From: Brugia malayi
Lineage: Eukaryota > Nematoda > Chromadorea > Rhabditida > Onchocercidae
Direction of reading: 5' to 3'
Assembly: GCF_000002995.4 (NCBI RefSeq)
Contig: NW_025062479.1
Span: forward strand, 8,361,721 to 8,425,720
DNA length: 64,000 nucleotides
Shown here: positions 29,601 through 42,578 of the stretch, piece after piece
How the letters are laid out: every line of letters starts with the position of its first letter
Numbering within the stretch: the stretch's first letter is position 1
Notes under the pieces: model-generated
Databases searched by the model: none
What the model was told of the DNA's origin: nothing
What the model saw: the letters and a program-made list of their open reading frames with translations, nothing else
Position numbers and translations under genes: made by a program

Positions 29601-32600
29601 TTTTTCATAATTTTTTATTCGTATGCTATGCCTTTTTGACTTTTTTCAATTTTGCCATTCAAACTTTGGGAAGGGGAGTTTGGAAATGAACAAATTCAGA
29701 CTTACATAGAGTTTAATTTCAGCATATTGTAATTAAAGTCGACTGAATTCAATGATCAGGAGCAGTAGAAATCTATTTGTTTCAACATTATTGTTTTAAT
29801 TCATATCTATTTCTCACATTTCGCGATACCTCATAAGATTTGCAACGTTGAATTGTATATTATTTGTTTTATTGTATTTTCTCTAGCATTTCGAAGTGGC
29901 CAGGCATACTAATTCTTAACACAAAAGAAAATTGCGAAAACATTCAAAATGTTGTAAATGTAAAATTATGATCTTTTCGTTTTAAGTTCCATCTTAGGTC
30001 AAAGATCAGAATGAAGTTGTTGCATTACTTTGCTAAGTTTGGATAAGATTATATGCAAAATTAAAGCTGACAATGGCTGATGGAATCATTGTTTTTTTTT
30101 GTCGCTCAGGTAATTTATTTATATAAACTGCTGCTGCCTATTGGAAACAGAATTATATTGTGTTGCATATTCTGTATTCGTTGGAAAAGTATTTTATAAT
30201 TTCAATTTTTACGACTTTTACAATGTAACAAATGTTCCATTATTTTAAGTGGAAGGATTGATCATTTTGATGTTAATCTAAATCAAACTTTACTCTTGCT
30301 TTTCTCAATCATTTGAACTACGTACGAAAACAAACACTGAGATTCTTTCGCTTTTAAACAATTTTAAATTTCATTTTTTCTTGTTTTTTGCGATAGGAAC
30401 AATCTTATTTCAAACAGGCAAATTAGGAGACTAACTCTAGAACTTCATCCACCTTACACCGTCGGTTTATTTATGTATCTAGCATTGGTAGGCTGTAACT
30501 GGAAGTAAGGCTATGTCAAGGAAATAAGACGTAAAACATTGTTGTTTACTGATTTAGTTGGTTTCTTCTTATTATTATCGTAATTTTTTTCTGAAATTCT
30601 TTTGAATCTATACTAGTATTTTCAATTGAACGAAGTGTTTCACGTAATGTTGTCCACAGAAGTAATTGTTATAATGGTATACGCGTTTTCGACAACACTA
30701 GCATAAGTGTTTGATGAAAAAAGTTTATGTAGCAGTGTTTGATGACGCTAAAGTAATTCCATTATATGAATAGCAAGAAAGACGTTAGTTAAGCTTTTAA
30801 ACATTTAGCCGTGATAATTAATTGGGTTGACATTATGACGTTAATGTTGGAACATACATAATACTGTAGGATAATTGTAATCTTATTGTCAAAAAATTAA
30901 TGCACAAAGCATATAACAACATCATCCTCTTTCCCTATCTTTTATTTTCTGTTTCGACCTTAGGAAACCAAAAACTTCCAAATCAATTCATTATCTTTCA
31001 AACCATGTCAGTAAAGACGTTAGTGGAACGCTCTATGAATTCTGAAGCGCTAATATGTATTATTTAAGTACTTTCAATTGTTTAAAATCTCTATTTTGCT
31101 TTGACGTTTGACTTTTTAAGCTATCCCGTGTCTACAGAAGACGAAGCGAAAAATGTTATTTGCGTAGTGAGCGAAGATCGAGAAATAAACATGTTGTAAT
31201 TATTTGGAGCGAAATAGCGAATAAGAAATGTAGTACTCCGTGCTAAAAAGTTATGAAAGATAAGCAATATAGACATCAATTTGAATATTCTGGAAGAAAA
31301 AGTCAAAATTTCCTGAATCTGTGACGATATGCATTTACATCTAATCATCAAAGTCTTGGAAAAACTAATTTCATAATAAATCTGTAACCGATCTTATGTT
31401 GTCTTTTCCACTTTTTTTCGTTTCTCCGTCCAAGTGTTCATTTCTTTCATCTTATTCTGATATTTTCAGTGAAGTTACTTTATTGTCGAATCTATTAAAT
31501 ATTGTTGAAGCATTTTGCATCTTAAAATATTTTATACGTCTCCTTTTATTACGGTCCATTTAATCCGTTGTTCGAAAAGTTCAAAATTTTCCTTCGAATA
31601 TTTAAATACAACATAACTTTTCTGCAATGTATATTACAATATTCTCTTTGTAAATAATAGTGTTGTATCCCCATTTCTTTGATAATTAAAAATTCAATAT
31701 CGCTTGAAGATTAAACATAAAGTAATGAAAAAATGGTACCAAATTATCAATGCTCCAGTCGCGTTAAACGGTAATGAGTATGTTGGTAATACACTGTCAC
31801 ATTTAAACACTGTCTCAAGTGATATCTTCGTCTGTGTGAGTGATTCAGAGAAGCTTCTGCAATATGAAACAACTTCGTGCTCCAACAGAAAACTCATGCG
31901 TTGGAGGTGTAAATGTCTAACACAACATCTCGAATTTCATAATTCCGGTAGCGCTGGCTTAATTAACATCAAACAAATGTAAATCCATTTTGTTTTATCT
32001 CAAGCACTATTCTCTTGAATACGACAGAAACGATTGAATTAGGTAGATTTTCTTTTTGCCAAATAAGTGAATGTTTTAATTATCGAAGAAAGATATAACT
32101 AGCAGGAAAGATATTTGTAACTCCTGGCCTTTTCTGACCGCATTCAACTTTTCTAAGGAATCTAATTAGAGATATTATTACCTAATGAATCCTGAAATGT
32201 TTGTTAGATATTATTACCTAATAAATTCTGAAATGTTTGTTATCTTAGTTAGTTCAACATTCCACTTTACATTTCCTCCGGGAGGAATCTGTTTGTCCAC
32301 TGCGTATGAATGACATATTTTGCTCTCTGACTATGTTTTTATTCGAATTAACTCTTAGCATTCTTTCATTAAGGATAAGAATACAACTTTCAATCAATTT
32401 TTGACAATCTCAAATGTCACTTCACTCCGTGATTCTCGAATCGTGTTTTCTTATTGGAATAACCTACAGTTGGTCATGACGGCCCTCCCTGAAAATATGT
32501 GATGCAAATCTGGTTTCGCACCGGACTGAGGCGATATATAACAGTATTGATAATAACCAGTTGTGTTCTTTCTGCTTCTTCTTTCAGTCCTTGTGTATTT

Positions 32601-35600
32601 ATTGTTTTCTTCATTGTAAGTATAAATCAGAATATTGCGAAAAATCCATTGAAATTAATCAGTATGATGCTCTGTTATTAAAAGTCTTCAGGTAGAAGAA
32701 TCATCCCTTACCAAAGTCAATTAACGATGACAACTAAAAATATTCTCAGACTATTGCCAATTTCAGTATATAAATATTTATACATTTCGGAACCTATTCA
32801 TATTATTATTGAAATTTTTCCATTTCTATCATGCAGGTTATTTCTTTATTAATTCAAAATTTTATTTTCTTTGTACTTACCAATCTTACTGCACTTGTAT
32901 ATTCAAATCACTTTCTGATATAAAAAAAGTCAAAAAATATGATTTATTCGAAGAGTATCGGACGAAGTTTGGAAATGTGCTATATTTAACAGTGAAATAA
33001 GAGTTATTGCAATATGACACATAAAATTTTAATTTAAGAAATAAAACTTTTTATCGGTAATCAGCTCCTTCCCATTTCTGACAACAATCCGTTCAATATT
33101 GTGAAAAAAGTTATGAACAATAACCATCTTCAAGAGCAACTCTATTACATTATTTTCAGATATCAAGGTTTAAAGTTAATTAATCCTTTACTAAAGGAAT
33201 GGTAAACACTTACAGCCTAATTAGCTAATGGATCAGGTGATATGGTTTAATTTTAAAGATGATAATACCTAGTAATTAATTGCAAATGTCCACATCACTG
33301 CACGGTTATATTTCACAAAATGAATTATACACATCAATAAATATGAAATGGTGATATCACTGTATTGTTTTTATAATATTAAATTTTCAATAGAAGAGTT
33401 GTAATAAATGATCGAAAGTCAAAAGGAAGAGATGGTAACTATATATAACAATGAAATAAATATGAAGTTGAGATCAAAAGTGAACTTATTTTTATAACAT
33501 GGTTATATTTACAACAAAATTCACTGCAAATAAATAAAGAATTATGAATGTAAAATACAAATCAAATAATGGAAAACTTTGGATTATTGAAACTTTGAAA
33601 ATCTGTTGATATCATCGCCTAAATTAAGTTATTTGAAGATGCAAAACTAGTTTAAAATACCACGCAAAACATATAGTTGAGGAAATGAATCTAAGTTTGA
33701 GACTTGAAATTTGCTGATGAAGTACATTGTGTTAATGAAAACCAAATTACTAAACCGTCGATCTCGTCAAAATTAAAAGGATTCAGGAAATTCATTACTT
33801 TTTTGTGAATCTTATCTGCGGATCTGCATGTTAAATATCAAGTACTCATTTCGCATGAAATTATAATTGATGTCATCCACCTAGCCCTTTTTCTCAAAAA
33901 AAGGACAAAAGAAAAAGAAAAAAGTGGTCATGCGAAAACAGAGTGAACCAGCTTGGTTAGCAGTTCTTGATTAAAGTATTAGTAAGTGAAAGAAGGGAGT
34001 TATTCATGAGTTTAAGAGTTAATTTTACCTCTTTCGTATTTGTTAAATGTTATGAACACTGTAGCTGATGGATACCAAATTGCACCGCTCATTTTTATTA
34101 TTCAACATAATCGTTAAATTAAAAATTCAAAATTTAACAATGCATTTTTCTAGGATTTTAGTCCCAACGCTTTTTGTACTTCTTTGATATTTCGTTACGA
34201 TTTCCGGATTGATTTAAAGGATATTTTAGTTTACACCTACCGAATTTATCACCAACGTATAATATTATTGATAATCCGGAAAAATTTCAGAAGCTGTATA
34301 GAAAATAGAGTTCTCGCAAATGATAACGAAAAACGATTACCACTAAGTTGATGTGACTGATCACCAACATGAAGAAAAACGAACAACAAACTATTAGTTC
34401 AAACAATTGTTCAACAAATGCCTGATGTATCGAACTTGAGATATTAACATTGCAATTGCAGCAGTTTTACTTTTCTTTTACACATCTTGCTGATCAAAAA
34501 AATGATTTAGAATTTTTAAAACAGCCTGGAAGCATTCTGTTTTATTGATTATTTTTATGAGTCTTTGCAGCTTGTAAGTTAGCGCAGGCAGTTAATATCA
34601 GTTGCCTTATAGAGTCATTTTTAGGTTGAAAACTTTAAGTTATTTTGTTCTTAGAATTTCTGTAATCGGTATTTTAAAGAATTATCCTAAACCTATATAA
34701 GATATATGTATGAGGGTGATGTAATGCGCTTGGAATGAGTACACATCCTTGTGCACAATGGGATTAAAAGTATTTATAATATATACCAATTTACCCATTT
34801 CTTACTATATAAAGAGCAAAGATCATCTGATAGTTCTCTACTGACTGTAATTATGCGCTGATTAAAAGTCATTGTCTATTATATAAAGATTTAAACCGTT
34901 TGTCTTGTTAGTTTTTTGTACCAGCAATTATGGTTCAGCTGCCCTTTCATACTCATTTAATTCGGTTCATTTAAATCCTTTGAATTCCCCATTAATCGAT
35001 TTAATTTTTCCATTTCATCTTCGCAGGCAAATGCTACGAAGTTATAAGCGTATTTTCTTATTTGTATCGTGGTTGCTAGCAAATAAAATTAGTTATGATA
35101 GACTTTAAATCAACACATTCGTCTATACCAATTACAATAACAAACAAGGAAGGCACTTGAGCATACAAAAATCAAATTCAACTTTAAGCTACAAGAGTAA
35201 GAAGCCCTAAGTTTCACGACAGATGCTGCTATTTGTGATGATTATTTTCTACCCATTGTCCATTTTTTACTGATTCTATATAGCTTTATTTGTTTGAACT
35301 AGATAATTTTCTTTGTATATAGTAAGAGATTGGTAAATTCGTATATATTATAAATACTTTTAATGCTATAAATCTTTGTGCGTAATATAATAATTATCAG
35401 ATAATACAAACAACTTCATTGTAAAAAGAGTATTATTATCTGCTAGTGTTATTCGTTTGATTCCTTGATCAAAAGCCGCTCATCACATACTTGTAGATAA
35501 CACATTCCTACACTACATAACACATTGTTATTCTACAATTTCCTAGAATGTCTCGACAACCGTTAGTTAATTTCGTGAAGCGATTGACAATACATCTGTT

Positions 35601-38600
35601 CTTATGAAAAGAGTTAAGACAACTCTCGATGAATAATTTTAGCAGACTTAACTGATTATTAATTTCAAATATAAAGCCGGTGATAGTAACTCCAACCTTT
35701 GCTCATAAATCTAATTCATTTGATGGGTGAATGTCCTTAGTTTTGTTTCACATTTCAGTCTATTGCAATGTACTGTTTGAGCACTAAAAAGTGTTTTGCA
35801 CCGCAATAGATTTCATTTTGTTGTCAGAAGAAAAATACCGTTTCTTTGCAGTTTGACGTTTAGCATTGTGAGTATAACCATATCAGTGAATCACAGAATT
35901 TTATCGCATGAGTAGGAAAGCTATGACAGGAATAATATATCCATTATTACCTGTGTGCCGACACTGATAATATCTCTGTCCAACGGGAATGCTTCAAAGT
36001 GCCATCTCACCATTTACCTGAATTAGTTAGATAACAAACACCTGTTTTCTTCCTTCTTCTGAGCTGTTAATGAACTCTAAAAACTGAAGTGAAAGCACTA
36101 TTACTTTTAAATGTCCTATTTAAAAATTGTGTTTTCACTTAGAACAGCAATATTAAATCCTAAAAGGTATTCATCTCTGATAACCTTACAAATGAATGTA
36201 TCCGCCAGAATAGTTTCATGACTAATTATGCAAAGCCGCAAAACGTAATCACCTGTATGTGTCAGGAAACCGAAATGCTTATGTCGAAATAATCAAAGCA
36301 ATTTTATATTAAATCATAAGAGAAAGCTATAAATTAAAGACTGTGTTATTTGAATATTCCTTAGATAAATATAAAACTCATCTTCCAGTTTTATATCCCA
36401 AGCGAGAAAGCATCCAAACGTATCTTTCAGCTGTAGTTAAACTTAGCATTGTCAAGAATATTACGATCAGTTAACAAAGAACATGTGAATTGTTTAATAT
36501 GTTGTAAATTGCTGAACTTATGGTACTAACAAAGAATAAACCTGTCCGAAAAATCGAAATTTAAATAACAAAAGCATTTGCATAATAGGAATTTTTTGTA
36601 GTTGAATTTATTACTTTGGGAGAAGTTTACTGATCTCAGGAAGATTCCTTGGATGTAGATGTTAACACAGAAATACAATAATTCCTTTACCAACAGAAGC
36701 AATAGTACAATAAATCTTATAAAGAAGAGTTGAGGTCAAGTAATGGAAATCCTTTTTTGTGATTGAATTGCCTCTTGGTTGAACTCTTCAGGTTTTTGGC
36801 AAAACTGAAGTGTTAGACATGAGTGACTAATAAAGAGCTGCTGACCTGGTTTAAAATTAAATCTAATTACTAGTTGACAAACCGTAAAGGAGGTCAATGA
36901 AGCAAGTTAATCTTGTAGATTCAAATATAAATAAGGTGTTGATACCGTGTAAACAATCTATTTGGAAGATGAATTAAAAATAGTTTCTTACGTGAAATAT
37001 GAATTTGGAACGATTGTTTGACGGGTGAAATAAGACAATATTCTTAGTTCTGGTGAACAATTCTTAGTTCTGTGAATTCAATACAATTTTATTTGATATG
37101 TTTTGTAAGTTATTTGCAATTTGCGAGACTTTTCCGAGTCTTGCGACATTTCTCACTGAAGTGATTCATTACATAAAATATATAAATGAATATATAAATA
37201 AATGTTAATCTAATATAATGAACCATTTGTCTAATTTCCATCTTTGTTTCCGATTACCAAGTTTATTTTCAACGGTTAAGATACCAATTGACCACTTTGA
37301 CACGCGAAACCAAATAATATGCGAATGTTTTCATTCTGATAACTAATTTTATATTAATTGGTTAAGCTCATTTGCACAGCTCTTTTTTTTTGCATTTATC
37401 TTTCTTATATCCAATAGATTTAAAAGTGTATTTGTTGTAAGCAATCTCAAAATGTATGGAATTAGGATTGTTAACAAGGTTTTCTTTTGGTGCTTTTATA
37501 CTGCCTCTTTTTACTTCATCTGTAAAGTGTATGTTGTCAGCCAAATTCTACTAAATCTCTACTTCATTTATTCAAATGTACTGTACTACTGTATGTCGTT
37601 CAATACATAAAGGATTCCATTTTCAAGCAAATCAAAACTTCCAGAATGCAGTCAATAAATTACAGCTTATCTGCACTGAAATCAAGTATTCTGAAACTTT
37701 TTGCAAAATGTATTTGTAAAATAGTATATGATTTAACGGCAGGCGACTGTTATTAATCAAAATATATCAACTTTTACTAATCAAAAAATTTGGCCAGAAA
37801 TATCTCGATGGTTTTCCATACTGCAGTTTTTTTGAAATATAATTAACCAGAATTCGATAATCTAAAAAATTTTTAAGGCAATAGTTGAAATGAGTGCTGA
37901 AACTGCGCGCAATCAACCGGTTGATTTCGAACATATGTGCAACAGCTGTTCTGTTGAAGGGTTGATAGATGAGTTAGCGCTGGAATATTTTAATGGCCTC
38001 ATCTCCCATTTCTTTGCTCATTGACAATCCAATTCCATTTTTTGTTGTTGGCATTTTAAACTTCACCTGCTAAATGCAAGCTTTTCATTTCATCTATTTC
38101 TTCTTTATTTCTGCGAAAAATTAATTTCAGTTTAAGATAGTGCAATTAAAAAGTGGTAAATACTCTATCACTGTGTACATTACGAATTACTGTCAAAATT
38201 TAATTCTGAATATTTATACTCCCCTGAATAGCTTTATTTTTTTTCGTGGATGAGTCTCCTGTTAAACATTCCATTTACGCCATTATAAATATGACAATAT
38301 TTTTTAAGTGATTAGGAATTGATGCCGGAGTATAGAGGAAAATGAAAAGAAGTGGAATAGCTAGATATAAGTGTGAACGTGTTTTCGAGTGGATTTCGCA
38401 CACGTCACTATTAATTGCTTCAGTGAAAATTTATCACTTTTCATCCTGTTAATCTTAGCAATTCTGTTATGTATTATACCAGAAAAAAGAAAAAAAAAAT
38501 TTTTTTAGGAATATAGAATCAATTACAGGGAGAGCGAGAAAAGGAATACAGAGTCACATTATTGCTCTATCTACCCAAAAATATCTTCCTCACTTAGTGT

Positions 38601-38917
38601 TGATGGGTTACCTTTTCTTTTTTCTGGTATTGCTTTCGTCTGACCTCTGACCTTTCATGCATTAACCTACAATTGCTAAGAAGTGATGTTATTGGGTATG
38701 TAATATATGCCAATGACAGTCATATTTTTTTACCTATACCCATACAAAATGTTTTAGATTAAGGACAAATAGGTTGAGAATATTTTTTAGAGTAAATTTC
38801 CAAAAAAAGAAATCCTTTCAATTTCCAATTTTCCTCTTTCAGTAATTCCCCTCTTTCATGTGAACGCACTGTTTTGAAGTTTTGACCGTTTGAAAATGGA
38901 CCGTTTTTGAATGTTCA
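26648..38917. other. Gene-poor A+T-rich interval, about 12 kb
   Basis: No frame here is both long and splice-consistent. The longest open stretch (31704-31982, 92 codons) has no recognisable domain. Simple A+T repeats (e.g. around 29186), a 36-bp tandem duplication (32170-32241) and a short direct repeat near 37040-37071 are the only structures I can name. It could hold large introns, distal regulatory DNA or non-coding RNA genes that I cannot recognise by eye. Confidence 0.55.
32170..32241. repeat. Tandem duplication, 36 bp x 2
   Basis: Copies at 32170-32205 and 32206-32241 differ at two positions, both transitions (G to A and C to T). A recent local duplication within the gene-poor interval; no function suggested. 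Confidence 0.9.
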
Positions 38918-38932
38918 GATCTAATCGCAAAA

Positions 38933-41900
38933 ATGGTGGCCAAGATTGTTGTTATACTCTTTGCATTGATTGTGATCACTGCGGCTTACAAGGAATTCAT
39001 CTTGAAGGAAAATAAGACGCCAAAAGATATTTTGCTTTTACAAGCAACTTCATTTAACGGCACTTGTAATGAGTGTAAAATGGTTAGGTTTTTGGACCAT
39101 CCCGTTTTTGATTTTTTAATTCTACGACAGTATTTACTTTCTTTCTTAATTTTTCTTTTTGTCAGAATCTTTCATTCGATATTTCAGCTTATTAGTCGTT
39201 TTGCGGAGGCTATCAAAGACCCAAGAAAAGTAACCGAATTGAAAGATTTGCTACGAATACTTTGCCACGAGACACCATATGAAGATGAATGTCGTCTGCT
39301 AGTTAATCAGTTGGATCATTTTATCGAAAAGTTGGAACCATATTTGGTTCAGTTTCTTCTCCTTTTTTGAACTTTTTTTTTTTTCATTAAAGAAAAACTT
39401 GTGGTTTTTAATGATAACGGACATAATTGTATGTGCTGTAAGATCTTTAGCCAGTCGTCCGAATTTGTCTTTCCATACTGCTAGAACTGGACTGTTTTAC
39501 CTATTCCGCTGTGTTCTGGGTGAAAGTTTGAGAGAATTATTTTTGCACTATTCAAGTTTTAGTGTTACTCAGCTGTTAGTTCTGGGAGATTTAAGTCTTA
39601 TCCATCCTTTTAAACTGATTTGCAGGACATGTTTTATGTTATATGCAACTTTGAGATTATATTTTAGGAAAATCCAGAGAAAGTTTGTCAGCACTTCCGC
39701 CTTTGTTCGAATCGGAAAATTGAGCATTTCCATCGAATAAATATGATTTACGGAAGAAAAAGTGCGGATGAAGATTCAGCGGTACTTTTTATAATCCTTC
39801 ACTTCAAAACTTAGTATTATATTCGGTGTTCAGCAACTTTGGAAATGTAGTATCTAACTGTAGGGATAGGATTTTAGGTGGACGCAAAATACTAATATCC
39901 ATTTAAATTAGATTGAAAAGAAAGGTATTTTTATGATGTTATTGCAGCGTGAACTGATATGTGAAGAGTGTCAGTTTGCAGCAGAGGAACTGAAACATGC
40001 AATAGAAGACGAAAAAACTCAGCAACGATTGAAACGATTCATTTCGGAGGAGATTTGTAGTCAGTTAGGCAGTTTGCGAGGGAAAGTATGCATTTGCTAA
40101 ACTCTCTTTGAAATTCGATATCAAATCTTTAGAATTTTATTATTTTTTTCCTAAAATTAAATTTCTGGGATTTTTTTTAGCCCTAAATGTTTTAAAATTT
40201 TAAACTAATTATGCTTTCTTTGAGTTTTTCTTATAGTGTGATCTGTTGCTTGAAGAATTTATGCCAGAACTTATAGAAGAACTCGACAAACTTTTACAAA
40301 ATACAAAAACAGTAAGTTGAGCGATATTTAAGGCTGGGATATATCAAAACTGTGTAATGAATGTTTCATGTTTTCTTTTGTTAATTCTCGATTATAAGTC
40401 ATAGTTTTGTCAGCTAACGTATAGTAATGTTATAATGGAGTGTTATGTATACATTAGATAAATGTTCTATCATAATTTTTGGATTTCAAAAACTCATCTT
40501 TTTAGTTTAGAAATAGCGCTCTTTGATCTTAAATATGAACAGTACTTCTGGATTTAAAATGTTCTCATCTTGGAAATGTTGATCGCTGCTAGAAGTAATT
40601 CTCTACCTTTGTTCCCTTATTCCATTGAAGAGATTGAATTCCAAAAGTTGCAGTTCTTAAATGATGATTTCACAAAAATTTTCAAATACTTTAAGTTCTG
40701 TGCTAATATTGGTCTTTGCAAACGTTTGGTTGAGCCATCAGCTGCACCAGAAAGTGACGTTATGAATTCTGAAAAGGTTAAAATTTTTCGTATCATTATT
40801 TCTGCTCACTTCAATTTTTCAAAAAAGAATATTTTTCGAATTAAAAACATGAACTTCTTACTGCGTACTTTTCGTCTTTCACATTTCATGTGCAGTGTTG
40901 GTGCTTGCTACACTGACCATCGGTTTGATATTCTATTAAAACATTAATGAAAGTAAATACAATTAAATATAGATTAGCTAAACACATTTCTGACTTTTTT
41001 TATCTTGAATATCAAGAAATAACTTCATCGAAGTATCTAAAATATTCAGAACTCATGGTATAAATTAGAATCCGAAATTGAAGTTCAAATTTAGCTATGC
41101 TTTGTTTGTGCTTTGTCACAAAATAGTAATGTTCTAAACATTTTCTACCTATTATCAGAGTTCATAACTAGTTCTTTCATACCACAGTTTTCCTATATAT
41201 ACACTTCAGCAAAATATTGCGAAACGATACATACACTATACAATACAATACATACAATACAATACATACATTCACATGATAATTACCGTTTCAGAGAAAT
41301 AATAGTAACACGATGCAGATGGAAAATGACTTTGTGAAACCTATGAATGAACTCACCACTGGAAGCATTCTGAAAGGTTAGTTCTGTTCTAAATTAGGAT
41401 TTGACATAAAGCTCCATCATCTTGAGATTCAAATTCCATTTTTGTTATCCGTCACAAATAATATCGTCCCTTCTTGTCTCTTTCGCCGGCAATTTATCGA
41501 AGTGGAGTTTTAAACAATTCATTAACCGCTCATATAATAACTATTAGTTTTCCTTGCTTATAACCTGACCTGACATCGATATTAAATTGAAAATTTTCAG
41601 CAGAAAATCTGCAAACGTGCGAAGCATGTCGGGATGCATTAAGTAAAATAAAAGCACGATTAGTTGATTCAGTTTTCCAAAAAGTTTTGGAGAATATTTT
41701 ACACGACAAATTTTGTCAAAAACTGCCCTATGAAAAAAATCTGGTAAGTTTTCTTATTTAAATTACATTATTCGAAGGTACCTTAGTAAAGAAGTGATAT
41801 TAAGTGCATAAAATTGCCTTTATTAATAATCTACCTTCATATCCAATATTCTTTTCCATTCGTTTAATGGTACAAAATTAGTATTCAGAAAAACACGATA

Positions 41901-42226
41901 TGTGCATTTTCAAAGCAATAGTTTTCTGTTCCATGAAAAAATACAAAATTTGATTCTTTATCGCTAAGATGATAAGTCTTTTAATTTAGTGCGAAAACCT
42001 GACTATGACTTACATGCCGAAATTTCTGGCCTGGACTGTTATCTACTTGAATCAGCATGATATCTGCAAGGTATTATTTGAAAATTCTTTGATATAAATT
42101 CTGATTTTTAACTTTTCCAAAAAGTGTAAAAAAATAATAGTATCTCTTAACGTGGATTTCTACTAGTAACCAAGCGTAATCTCTCCCTCTTTTCAGTTCT
42201 TGGGAGCCTGCAAACACAAGATATAA
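38933..42226 (+). CDS. Secreted three-domain saposin-like protein
   Basis: Ten exons give exactly 364 aa: 38933-39082, 39188-39346, 39668-39781, 39948-40085, 40237-40311, 40654-40776, 41295-41376, 41601-41743, 41990-42070, 42197-42226 (TAA). Residues 1-19 (MVAKIVVILFALIVITAAY) form a signal peptide. Three saposin-B units follow, each opening with a CxxC pair (CNEC, CEEC, CEAC) and rich in amphipathic helix. Unit 1 has six cysteines, ending VCQHFRLC. Unit 2 ends IFKYFKFCANIGLC, where the first cysteine of the usual closing pair is Phe and a new Cys lies six residues past the retained one. Unit 3 ends DICKFLGACKHKI, the C terminus. Saposin domains bind or perturb lipids, acting as lysosomal cofactors or membrane-active effectors; which applies here is unknown. 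The start follows GTTCAG at 38918, a likely trans-splice site. The exon 6 acceptor is the least certain. Confidence 0.88.
41226..41272. repeat. ACAATAC/ATACATAC microsatellite-like tract
   Basis: Alternating ATACAATACAAT and CATACA units fill about 47 bases of the intron between exons 6 and 7 of the saposin gene, ending about 20 bases before the exon 7 acceptor. Confidence 0.7.
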
Positions 42227-42578
42227 TTGGAATACTGAAGAGAAATACCAAAAATTATGATTGTTTCGGTAATTCTTATAACATAACGCATAAATTAAAG
42301 GACGTCTTTATACACATTGCAACGAAATATAGTCGGTAGCGCCATGGTACTTGAAATCGAACAGTAGTGAAACAAAACGCCTATCTTTATCACTTGGCAT
42401 CGAGAGTTTCATTTTGATTTTATACATCAAAGTCAGTTTTGTTGTTAGCAATATTATTTTTAACGTTAACCGAATAAAACGAAGGCGCTTTATTTTTAAC
42501 TGGAGTAATACTGATATAACTAACAGAAAAGATTTTGCAAAAAAAGTTTATTTTTTTCACTGAGAAAATTTCTTTTCT
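42227..42578. other. Convergent 3' interval, saposin and DXO-like genes
   Basis: 352 bases between two facing stop codons, A+T-rich, expected to hold both 3' untranslated regions. An open frame at 42351-42563 has no support. Confidence 0.6.

Noticed and set aside
31694..31982. 92-codon + strand open frame (starts MKIKHKVMKKWYQ) and an overlapping minus-strand frame
   Set aside because: No recognisable domain; the opposite strand is also open over the same region; isolated in the gene-poor interval.
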